Made by a program: the position numbers and the translations under genes
DNA from: Sulfitobacter mediterraneus
Lineage (GTDB): Bacteria > Pseudomonadota > Alphaproteobacteria > Rhodobacterales > Rhodobacteraceae
Assembly (NCBI RefSeq): GCF_003054325.1
Contig: NZ_QBKU01000003.1
Span: forward strand, 62,001 to 126,000
Direction of reading: 5' to 3'
DNA length: 64,000 nt
Shown: positions 10,501 to 17,437 of the stretch, piece after piece
Layout of the letters: every line of letters begins with the position of its first letter
Numbering within the stretch: position 1 is the first letter of the stretch
The notes under the pieces: model-generated
Told to the model about the DNA's origin: nothing
Database searches by the model: none
What the model saw: only the letters and a program-made list of their open reading frames with translations

Positions 10501-11409
10501 CAATCGGCGCTGGCGGAAACGTTGGAATATTTTAGCCCGGCCACCATTCTGGACAAGGCGCTGTCGCGCAAATGGGGGCTGGCGCGGGGCACGGCCCTGC
10601 CCAAGTTTGCCAAGCCGGACTATTGTTTGCCCGTCTGTTCCGCACCGCCGCATTACGCCGAAACCCTGTTCCCTGCGCAGCAAAGCCATGCAGGCTATTG
10701 GCCACAATCAGGCGATCACTATGGCGCCCAACTTAAGAAACGCGAACGCGAGGCGATGGCTTTCAAGGTTGAGTTGAAATCGGCGATCCACATGTTTGCG
10801 CTGCTTTACCCCGGCGTTCTGATGCGCACCGAAGAGCATAGCCAGCCCGAGGAATGGACCTTTGAAAAGGCGATCGTATCCCTTGCCGAAACGCTCAATT
10901 CATACCTCGATGACGATCAGTTGTCGCAAACCGAAAAGACCGCCAAAGAGGCCCTGCGCGATATCAAGGGCGACGAGGATATCGAAGGCATTATGAAGGC
11001 CACCGAAGATGTGGTGGTGCAATTTGTCGATGTGCATTTGCCCGAGCCTTTCAAGCTGACCGAACAGGCCTACCGCAAAACCGTATTTGAGCGGATGATG
11101 GAAGGGGCGATGCCGCTGATTTCATCGCAGGACTGGCTGGATGTGCATGAGGCGCTCAAACTGGTGCGCCAAAAGGTCGAGATTTCGCTGGGCGGCGAGG
11201 ATGACCTTGAGCAAAGTGAAGAGATGCAGGGGGTTGCCGAATATCTCGATCCATTCATTGCGCGGGCGCAGACCAACCACGACGATATGAAAATGATGGA
11301 GCAGTTGGAGCCGGACATGCCCTATCCGTCACCTGTATCCGATCCGGCTGGGGATCTGCGCAGGCGGCTCAAGGCCTTGTTTTCAGGTGAGGATACGTCG
11401 AACGATTGA
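7582..11409 (+). CDS. Giant tandem acetoacetate-decarboxylase-like protein
   Basis: A 1275-residue protein of unknown function built from two divergent copies of an acetoacetate decarboxylase (ADC)-like fold plus a C-terminal region. Copy one (about residues 10-420) opens NVLFNNARGAASS and contains GREVYGWPKLLA; K137 aligns with the Schiff-base lysine of ADC, while the neighbouring second lysine is Leu. Copy two (about 475-870) opens MNFFNTARGASEA and has NEVFGVPSMGS, with Ser622 at the lysine position. Both copies carry a shared insert (NFKQFRDAANPHATCYQ versus SLKQFRDSHDTNNACYQ), proving internal duplication. The linker near residues 410-450 is rich in Ala, Gln and Pro. The last ~370 residues are acidic and helical, with no recognised domain. 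The ATG at 7582 has GGAG upstream and is preferred over 7501. It converges on the leftward operon, with 4 bp between stop codons. Confidence 0.75.
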   Translation: MSNVLFNNARGAASSLQMSPPFSFSDVTMSVFPLRASLPSLENFTRNYLNQAPDLVQFQPFVPFVYLVILDYGRMSLEAANMGWVSQREVAFGIPLRWMNGGETGPQFHDWAFSSPFIFVDNELSMSTGREVYGWPKLLARLDPSVSEWVHNPHGARRVFQVSTKGAAEAYAGETSAYRPLLSVYQHRTAGLLDMPPNLDSVLKPLGQMSSSAAGFMRLGRDLAQTFAGMASDRITGSSVLPDMMDMDTLKAQLSPERQSAWRSAKDWMPGIKDALWSLFPRMYANTINFKQFRDAANPHATCYQALTAARMPVKAFKQGGFLGPQNMLMGQLDGGFRIDVHHLAGLPIVESLGLEVSEEREAGGSVVHTLSPVAPLWMKVDMTYGVADTLIWRGREGGWREGDVLKVARAASAAKRAEEQKQSAKPQAGPTPQTPQTGDQTAPQQTAHVHHAPPIGTDGPEEFEDGQGFDYIRAMNFFNTARGASEAVGGSFSVPDASVRVLPLKADAATLQNFVRDYLRVQDCMKFEAWGDFVYLVISDFKQMNSELSALAKRRARELSLLVPVKCYKWHRDGAYPTDKPGAQGERGRERLLTTGFVSAFTYVDDVETAITANEVFGVPSMGSTIRASENEWLSRDYGTEQTQHEILTMSAQVLPELMAGAQAVGRTLVDVTTHQPHHPAVQETQDESVNRWLGVLANDLATKYREAGLSSRPDMDPDLEERIDEGVCAAQGFALKILGGDNALNQFSLKQFRDSHDTNNACYQGLILRRHQILKLNDFREIDAPLHVSITDYPTQPITEILGLKPKFSYPGKDRLVKVFEAVRPFSLNADLRRGTGVTLFERVGSERWHQVDITEQMFGWRKIEIDQIEAFVDSIGKEEKIELAYARHVPGSGITTEKRPGRVGQKYLRLWYEKRVQRGHVSSVFIRQRSHPEGVKVLTDAERLNAPRRADGLDVAAWNAQMVPFETGFAQSALAETLEYFSPATILDKALSRKWGLARGTALPKFAKPDYCLPVCSAPPHYAETLFPAQQSHAGYWPQSGDHYGAQLKKREREAMAFKVELKSAIHMFALLYPGVLMRTEEHSQPEEWTFEKAIVSLAETLNSYLDDDQLSQTEKTAKEALRDIKGDEDIEGIMKATEDVVVQFVDVHLPEPFKLTEQAYRKTVFERMMEGAMPLISSQDWLDVHEALKLVRQKVEISLGGEDDLEQSEEMQGVAEYLDPFIARAQTNHDDMKMMEQLEPDMPYPSPVSDPAGDLRRRLKALFSGEDTSND

Positions 11410-11413
11410 TTGT

Positions 11414-12387
11414 TCAGACCGCGCCGACCTGTTGATACCATTGCACCGCGTCCTGCAAGGTCAGCGGTAAGGGGCGCAGGTTGGGATGCAGGTCAATCTG
11501 CTGCGCTGTGGGCGTTGCGGCATAGCTGGCGCTGACCAACATCATCGGCAAGCTTGGCCAAGGGCTTTGCCGCCCTGTCAGGGCGAAGGCGGTTTCCATC
11601 CAATAGAGGCCCGCCAATCCCATCAGGGACGGCACTTCCAAACGGGGCGGGGCCGCACCGGTGATGGCGCAGATTTGTGTGGCCAGATCGCGCAGGGAAA
11701 CGGTATGGCCAAACACCGGCACCTGCACATGGGGAAACCCTTGCGCGGCACAGGCCAGCACAATGTCCGCGACATCGCGCACATCCACCACATTCAAATC
11801 ATGCCGCACCAATCCGCGCACTTGCCCGCCCAACAACATCGGGACAAAGGCCTGTTCTTTGGGCTTTAGATCATAGGGGCCAAAACAGGTTGCCGGATTT
11901 AAAATGCAGCCTCGTAGTCCTTGATTCAAGGCGCGCCGCACGCTGTCTTCAACCCGTTGTTTGACATCGAAATAATCGTGCATTCCGCGCAGGACACCCT
12001 GTCCGATCTGCGATAGGGCGGATGGGTTTGGCCGCGGCAATGTGGTGAAGGAAGAGATATGAACAAACGCTGCATCGGCCTGTTTGGCGGCGTCCAGCAA
12101 CGCTTTGCTGCGCAGCACCGCCTGTTTGGTCCGGCCCGCAGTGTCACGCCCGTGGAGGGCAACCGGATAGGGCGTTGCGGCATCGACCACCAGAGCCATA
12201 CCCGCAATCATTGGCAGAGCATCTTGCCCCACGGCGATGCGCACCTCTGTGCCTGCCAGATTGGGCCTTGGTTTGTCGCTGCGCCCGGTGGCGGTGACGC
12301 GATATCCGGCCTCGGCCAAGCGCCGCGCAATGGCTGCGCCGATATGGCCTGTCCCGCCCAGAACAAGCGCGGAGGGGCGAGCCGCAT
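11414..12387 (-). CDS. NAD-dependent epimerase/dehydratase, apparent N-terminal frameshift
   Basis: Extended short-chain dehydrogenase/epimerase family protein of about 320 residues. The nucleotide-binding motif LGGTGHIG lies at about 12361-12338, followed by IARRLAEAGYRVTATGR. The substrate domain includes LNPATCFGPYDLKPKEQAFVP. That frame opens after a TGA at 12421-12419 and has no ATG, GTG or TTG before the motif; the first conventional start is a TTG at 12319, which would remove the Rossmann motif. An ATG at 12387 overlaps the cyclase stop (TGATG) but is in another frame. One extra base in the CCCC run at 12374-12377 would join that ATG to the motif as MRLAPSALVLGGTGHIG. This suggests a sequencing indel, a real frameshift or slippage. 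Substrate unknown; last gene of the operon. Confidence 0.7.
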
Positions 12388-15300
12388 CACAAATCGCGCA
12401 AAACCTCCGCCGCGCGGGTCAGGGCAGGGATCGGCTCGCTGCTGCTGATCCGCGCCATAGCGGCGGCCAGCGCCCCGTTTTCTGCATCGCGGCGCCCATC
12501 GGCAATCAACAGTTCCGCCAATTCCAAGGCACAAAGGAAGGCGTAATAATGTGATCCGATCTTTGCGCCCACAGCCATGCCTTCCCGCAAGCTGGCCTCT
12601 GCGGCGGCTAGATCCAGGCTGCGCAACGCCTGACCGCGCCGCCACAGCAAGTTTGGTTCAAACGCACAATCCAGCCCGCTGCGCGACATTTCAAGCGCTT
12701 CGTCTGCGGCGGTCACTGCCTCGTCCGGGCGGCCAAGGGCTGTCAACGCGGCCACCAGATAGCTGCGCCAATAGGTCTGCGGCGTGCGCTGTCCAATCAT
12801 GTCAAAGAACGCGAGGCTCTCGGCGATATGGGGCAGACCCGCCTCATCGCCGCCACTGGCCATGGTAAAGCCAAGCCCGATACGGCCCGCACAGGCCCAA
12901 TAGGGATAGCCCTGCAAGGTCGAGATTTCGATCACACGCGGTGCTGTCTTGGCCACTTCGTCAAGCAGGCCCATCTCCATCATGCGGCCCATCTGGAACG
13001 AGGTGCTTCGCGTGAGGGCGTTTTTGTTGTTCAGCTCACTCGCCATTTCAATGGCTTTTGCGATCAGATCTCGCGATTGATCTATCTCGCCGCGCATGGT
13101 GTGAATCCAGACCATGTAACACATTGAAAATTCAGCAAGATCATCACCAAATTGTTCCACCAGTGGCCCGTGTTGTTCTGGTGTGTAGAGCGCCAGAGCA
13201 GCGTCGAAACTGCCGGCGGCATTGTCCAGCTCTCCGGCAAAGGTCTGCGCGACCCCCATCGCAAAATGTGCTGCAATCGCCCATGAGGGGACTGGACATT
13301 CGCCAAAACCATCCAGCATCTCACGGGCCAGCGCCATTGCCTCGTCCCGGTCAGACCGGGAGGCAGCAACTGTAAAGAGCCCATACAGGCAGGAACAATA
13401 CATCACATTGTCGCCCAGGCTCAGACACAGGGCGCGGGCGCGGGCAAAGGCATCATAGACCTCAGGCGCGGCAAAGCCGCGTGTGGCCATCAGCGCGGCC
13501 CCCAAAAGCGCCCTTAACAGCACCTCTTGTTCATCGCGGGCGCGTCCCTCAGGTAGATGTTCAAGGTGATCCAGTGCCGTGAGGTAGTGATTGGTTGCCT
13601 CCACCTGCGCTGCCCGTGCGGCGGCTTTCTTACCCGCCAGAATCAGGAAATTGATCGCCTCGCCGTATTGTTTGGCGCCGGCGTGATGCCGCGCCAACGT
13701 TTCCGGCTCGGTTTCAGCCAGTGTCGGTTGATGTTCCAGCAGCAAGGCAACGATCTTTGCATGCAATTGCTGGCGTTGTTTGCGGGCCAGCCGTCCATAG
13801 GCGGCCTGTTGCACCAGCGCGTGGCGGAACTGCATGGTCTGGGATTGAGCGTCTTTCTCGGGCAGCAAGATCCGCGCTTTGACCGGCTCTACAAGGGCGC
13901 TGGCAAAGGGTGCTTCGTCCATCTCAAGCACCGTGCGCAGCGTCGGCGTGGCAAAGCGGCGGCCAAAGACGGCGGCGGTTTGCACCACGGATTTGCCCTG
14001 CGGCAACCGGTCAATCCGCGCCATCAGACTGTCTTCGAGGGTGATGGGCACATCGACATCGGCAAAATTCCCGCTGGCGCTGCCGGGGTGGTCCATGACT
14101 GAACGGCTCAGCTCTTCGAGGTAAAGCGGGATACCATCGGAGGCCTCAAGGATCTTGTGCAGGATTTCGGGCGGGCAGGGGCTGTTCCCCATCACAGCGG
14201 CGATCAGTTTCAGGCTTTCTGTGCGGTCAAGCCGGTCCAGCGCCAGCGTGGACACATGGGCGGCAGGGGCCAGTGTCACTTCGCCTTCGGGGCGCTGGGT
14301 GACAATCAACAGGATCGGCAGCGGCGCGATGACCTGTTCGACAATCACATGAAGCAGCTCCAGCGTCGAGGGGTCGGCCCAATGGGCATCTTCCACCACC
14401 ATCAACAGGGGGGCCTTGCTGGCCTCCTGCGCCACCACCTGCATCAAGAACCCGTAGGTGGCCTGCTTTTGCTCAATCGCGGTCATGTCCAGCGGCGGCA
14501 GGGCCTCGCCGGGGTCCAGCGCCAGAAGGTCGGCCACCAGCCGCACAGCCGTTGGGTCATCGCCCACACGGGCCATGATCTTGGGCGCGATGTCTTCGGC
14601 ATCTATTGGGCCGCGCAGGCCGGTCAGATGCGCAAGCTGGGCCCGAATGGGATACAGCGCACTGTTTTCATACCCCGGTGCACAGAAATAGCGAAAGGTC
14701 TGTGCCCCTTCGGCCCGTACATGGCGGCGAAATGCCTTGAGCAGGGTTGATTTCCCGATGCCCGCGCCCCCCGATAACATCAAGACCTGCCCCGCGCCGC
14801 CTTTGGCGCTGTCCCAAAGCCCGCGCAATTGGTCAAAATCCGCTTCACGGCCCAGCAGGTCAATCACGCCGTTGTCTTGTGCATTGTCCCGCTCGGACAC
14901 ATCGCGCATCCCGTTGACCTGCCAGATTGTCACGGGCTGATCAAAACCGCGCAGATGGCGGTCACCCAGATTGTCCAGATCGGCCAGATTGCGGATCAGA
15001 CTGTGGGTGTTCTTGCCAACCACCACCGTGTTGGCGGGGGCCTCGTCCTGCAGACGCGCCGCCGTGTTCAGCGTGTCCCCGACCAGCGCACTTGAATCTG
15101 ACACCGGCCCACGCACAAAAACCCGCCCGGTCTCCAGCCCGATGCGGCTGTTCAGGATCAAGCCATCGCCAAACTGCAACTCCTGCAAGGATTGCGAGAT
15201 TTCCAGCGCCGCGGAAACGGCCCGCTCCGCATCGTTTTCAGAGGCTTTGGGATAGCCGAAACAGGCCACCACGCCATCGCCCTGCGTGCCCAGCGGCATG

Positions 15301-15641
15301 CCGCCCCAGGACCGGATCACCGATGCGGCATGGGCGTGATAACGCTCCAGAATGTCCGACATATCTTCGGCGTCATAGCGGGCGGAAATCTGGGTCGATC
15401 CAACAAGATCGCAAAAGAAGATCGTCACCTGACGGCGCTGCGCAAGCGCCTCGTCGGGGGCAGTGTCCAAGGCGCGGCGCAATTGTTTGCGGTGCCCGAT
15501 GGTCAGACCCAGCTCGCGCAGGTCCGCCTCGGTCAGGTCGCGCAGATCATCAAGGGTGAGATCCTGATCGCGCATCACCTGTGCATATTGCTCCAGCCCG
15601 TGTTGGGTCAGGAAAGCGGCCAGTGCGTTTGCCGTTGTCAT
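12387..15641 (-). CDS. SAM domain, class III nucleotide cyclase, ATPase and TPR regulator protein
   Basis: A 1084-residue signalling protein. Residues 1-60 form a SAM domain (FLTQHGLEQYAQVMRDQDLT, then LRELGLTIGHR). Residues 70-230 are a class III cyclase with the metal aspartates D78 (FFCDLVGST) and D122 (TQGDGVVACFG), plus N192 and R196 in GDTLNTAARL for transition-state binding. The lysine usually four residues before the second aspartate is Gly118, so base specificity is uncertain. Residues 260-560 carry an AAA/STAND-type ATPase with Walker A GGAGIGKST and Walker B LLMVVEDAHWAD. The remainder is a run of TPR-like helical repeats. It is soluble, with no membrane segment. It lies 33 bp after the polyprenyl synthase and overlaps the epimerase region, so it may sense or regulate the pathway. 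Confidence 0.88.
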   Translation of the reverse strand: MTTANALAAFLTQHGLEQYAQVMRDQDLTLDDLRDLTEADLRELGLTIGHRKQLRRALDTAPDEALAQRRQVTIFFCDLVGSTQISARYDAEDMSDILERYHAHAASVIRSWGGMPLGTQGDGVVACFGYPKASENDAERAVSAALEISQSLQELQFGDGLILNSRIGLETGRVFVRGPVSDSSALVGDTLNTAARLQDEAPANTVVVGKNTHSLIRNLADLDNLGDRHLRGFDQPVTIWQVNGMRDVSERDNAQDNGVIDLLGREADFDQLRGLWDSAKGGAGQVLMLSGGAGIGKSTLLKAFRRHVRAEGAQTFRYFCAPGYENSALYPIRAQLAHLTGLRGPIDAEDIAPKIMARVGDDPTAVRLVADLLALDPGEALPPLDMTAIEQKQATYGFLMQVVAQEASKAPLLMVVEDAHWADPSTLELLHVIVEQVIAPLPILLIVTQRPEGEVTLAPAAHVSTLALDRLDRTESLKLIAAVMGNSPCPPEILHKILEASDGIPLYLEELSRSVMDHPGSASGNFADVDVPITLEDSLMARIDRLPQGKSVVQTAAVFGRRFATPTLRTVLEMDEAPFASALVEPVKARILLPEKDAQSQTMQFRHALVQQAAYGRLARKQRQQLHAKIVALLLEHQPTLAETEPETLARHHAGAKQYGEAINFLILAGKKAAARAAQVEATNHYLTALDHLEHLPEGRARDEQEVLLRALLGAALMATRGFAAPEVYDAFARARALCLSLGDNVMYCSCLYGLFTVAASRSDRDEAMALAREMLDGFGECPVPSWAIAAHFAMGVAQTFAGELDNAAGSFDAALALYTPEQHGPLVEQFGDDLAEFSMCYMVWIHTMRGEIDQSRDLIAKAIEMASELNNKNALTRSTSFQMGRMMEMGLLDEVAKTAPRVIEISTLQGYPYWACAGRIGLGFTMASGGDEAGLPHIAESLAFFDMIGQRTPQTYWRSYLVAALTALGRPDEAVTAADEALEMSRSGLDCAFEPNLLWRRGQALRSLDLAAAEASLREGMAVGAKIGSHYYAFLCALELAELLIADGRRDAENGALAAAMARISSSEPIPALTRAAEVLRDL

Positions 15642-15674
15642 GATTGGGGCCTCCCTGCGGGGCAGTCTACACAG

Positions 15675-16715
15675 CTAGTGGTCACGCCGAAACGTCCATG
15701 TGACCAGATCGCGGATAAAGGTCTTGTCCCGGCTGTCCGGCACTGCCTCGAACAGGCGGCCAAACTCATGGATGGCGGCACCCGCCATGCTTTGGGAAAA
15801 GGTAAAGGCGCGGTCGATTGCCCCGCTGTCCTGCATGCGTGCCAGCAACCATTCCACATCCGCCTGATCGCGTTCCTCGCGGGGCTGCGCCATAAATCGG
15901 TCAAAGCGGGCCTTGTCGGTGCCGGTCAGCTGCCCGGCGATGTCGATCAGCATCAGCGTGCGCTTGGCCTCCCACAGATCACCACAGCTTTCCTTGCCAT
16001 AGACCTTGCCGCCCTTGAGGTTCAGCACATCGTCATGGATCTGGAACGCCGCCCCAAAGAAATAGCCAAAGCGGATGAACGCATCTTGCGTCACTTGCCC
16101 GCCATTGGCCTTGCCCAGCATCGCACCGACACGGCAGGGAAAGATCGCCGCCAGCCAGCAGGTCTTTTTCAGCACCATTTGCAGATAGTCGTTGCGGGTG
16201 ACGGAGACGTCCGGATTGGCCCGCCAGCCCAGTTCCATCGCCTGTCCCTCGGCCGAAAACCGCGCCATACGTTCCATGTCGTGCAACAGGTTCAGCGCGA
16301 CGGGCGGCGGCAGCATCCGCGCATTGTCCAGCATCGGGCGCAAAGACAACATCGCCAGCGCATCCCCTGCATTCAGCGCAATGGGTGTGCCATGCAGCAT
16401 ATGCAAGGTTGGTTTGCCGCGGCGTTCTTCGCTTTCATCCTCGATATCATCGTGGATGAGCAGGGCATTGTGCAGCATCTCGATCGCGGCGGCGGCTTTG
16501 GCCGCGCGGTCTGGCGCGGCACCAAAGGCACAGGCGGTGGCGATACAAAGGGCGGGGCGCATCATCTTGCCACCCCGCGTCGGGTAATCCGCAAGCGGAT
16601 CATAAAGGTATGCGCGCGGTTCACGCTTGGGCAAATACGCGTCCATCGCTGCGCGGGTCAATGCGCCGTATTCCTCAAGCAGAGGGGTGACCGTATCAAT
16701 CCCGCTTGCGTTCAT
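15675..16715 (-). CDS. Polyprenyl diphosphate synthase
   Basis: A 346-residue trans-isoprenyl diphosphate synthase that would extend allylic diphosphates with isopentenyl diphosphate in the cytoplasm. Key motifs are GGKMMRP (48-54), the first aspartate-rich motif DDIED (89-93), GQAMEL (157-162) and the second motif DDVLN (228-232), in which the last Asp is Asn. The residues before the first motif are NALLIH; the small Ala at position -5 suggests a product longer than C15, but chain length is only inferred. The start ATG overlaps the end of the unknown protein gene by 4 bp. The pairing with a desaturase-like FAD enzyme suggests a dedicated isoprenoid pathway rather than ubiquinone synthesis. 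Confidence 0.9.
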   Translation of the reverse strand: MNASGIDTVTPLLEEYGALTRAAMDAYLPKREPRAYLYDPLADYPTRGGKMMRPALCIATACAFGAAPDRAAKAAAAIEMLHNALLIHDDIEDESEERRGKPTLHMLHGTPIALNAGDALAMLSLRPMLDNARMLPPPVALNLLHDMERMARFSAEGQAMELGWRANPDVSVTRNDYLQMVLKKTCWLAAIFPCRVGAMLGKANGGQVTQDAFIRFGYFFGAAFQIHDDVLNLKGGKVYGKESCGDLWEAKRTLMLIDIAGQLTGTDKARFDRFMAQPREERDQADVEWLLARMQDSGAIDRAFTFSQSMAGAAIHEFGRLFEAVPDSRDKTFIRDLVTWTFRRDH

Positions 16716-17437
16716 ATGGAACCCTCGGCCAGCACATCCAGAGTGACAACACCCGCCGGGCCTTGGCCGTCCTCAATCAACAAACCATAGTAGGTGCCGG
16801 GCGGCTGATCATGGGGAACGCTGATGCACAAACGGTTATGGGTCACGGACACTTCGGTGATCCGCGCAGGCTGTGCCGGATCATCGGACCCCAATGGCTG
16901 TGCCGACAGTGCCATAGCAGGGCGGAACATCTCGATGCGCACCTCAACAGGGCAGGCCGCCCGCAGGCTGAGCGCGGGCGCGGCATGATGCGCGCCCTGC
17001 GGGGCTGCTGGGGCCGGGGCTGCCGCAGCGCGGGTCAAGTAATCTTTCAACGTGCCAGCCAGATCAACCCATTGCGCGGCAACATCCGCATAGGTGCGCG
17101 TTACCTGTGTGGCCAGTGCGGACAGATCCGCCCCGCTCAGCCCGCCATAGCCCGCAGACAAAGCGCCCCACAGGCCGGTGTCCGGCTGATCGGCGGCCTC
17201 GCCCTGAATATGCAAATCGACAACCTGCGCCGCCTCGCGCACTTGATCATCCAGAAAATCAAATGGCGTGTCTGTCTCCGCGCCACCAAGCCCCAAAGGA
17301 TGCCCTGTAGGCTGTGCGCCCCACTCCGGCGCGATCTGCCCATTCTGCCCCCATTCCTTTTGCCCAAAGGCCCCCAAAACACCGCGCTTTGGGGTGGTGC
17401 GTTCAGGAACAGGGCGGCGCAAACGGGTCTGGGTCAT
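16712..17437 (-). CDS. Unknown protein in the isoprenoid-like operon
   Basis: I do not recognise this 241-residue protein. The first ~50 residues are basic and Gly/Pro-rich. Residues 60-130 look helical (DDQVREAAQVVDLHIQ, then TQVTRTYADVAAQWVDLAGT), followed by an Ala/Pro linker. The last ~80 residues read as a beta-rich domain (CPVEVRIEMFRPA, LCISVPHDQPPGTYYGLLIED, VVTLDVLAEG) that resembles a small Ig-like or adhesin sandwich. No signal peptide or membrane span is evident. It overlaps both neighbours by 4 bp, so it is almost certainly made with the FAD oxidoreductase and the polyprenyl synthase and may be a partner or carrier of them. Confidence 0.72.
   Translation of the reverse strand: MTQTRLRRPVPERTTPKRGVLGAFGQKEWGQNGQIAPEWGAQPTGHPLGLGGAETDTPFDFLDDQVREAAQVVDLHIQGEAADQPDTGLWGALSAGYGGLSGADLSALATQVTRTYADVAAQWVDLAGTLKDYLTRAAAAPAPAAPQGAHHAAPALSLRAACPVEVRIEMFRPAMALSAQPLGSDDPAQPARITEVSVTHNRLCISVPHDQPPGTYYGLLIEDGQGPAGVVTLDVLAEGSI

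Noticed and set aside
12208-12645. Leftward open frame spanning the cyclase-epimerase junction
   Set aside because: Its composition is unlike a protein, and it is a shifted frame of the cyclase and epimerase; only its ATG at 12387 matters as a likely epimerase start.
15192-16790. Rightward open frame of 532 codons
   Set aside because: Fully antisense to the polyprenyl synthase and cyclase genes and without family motifs.
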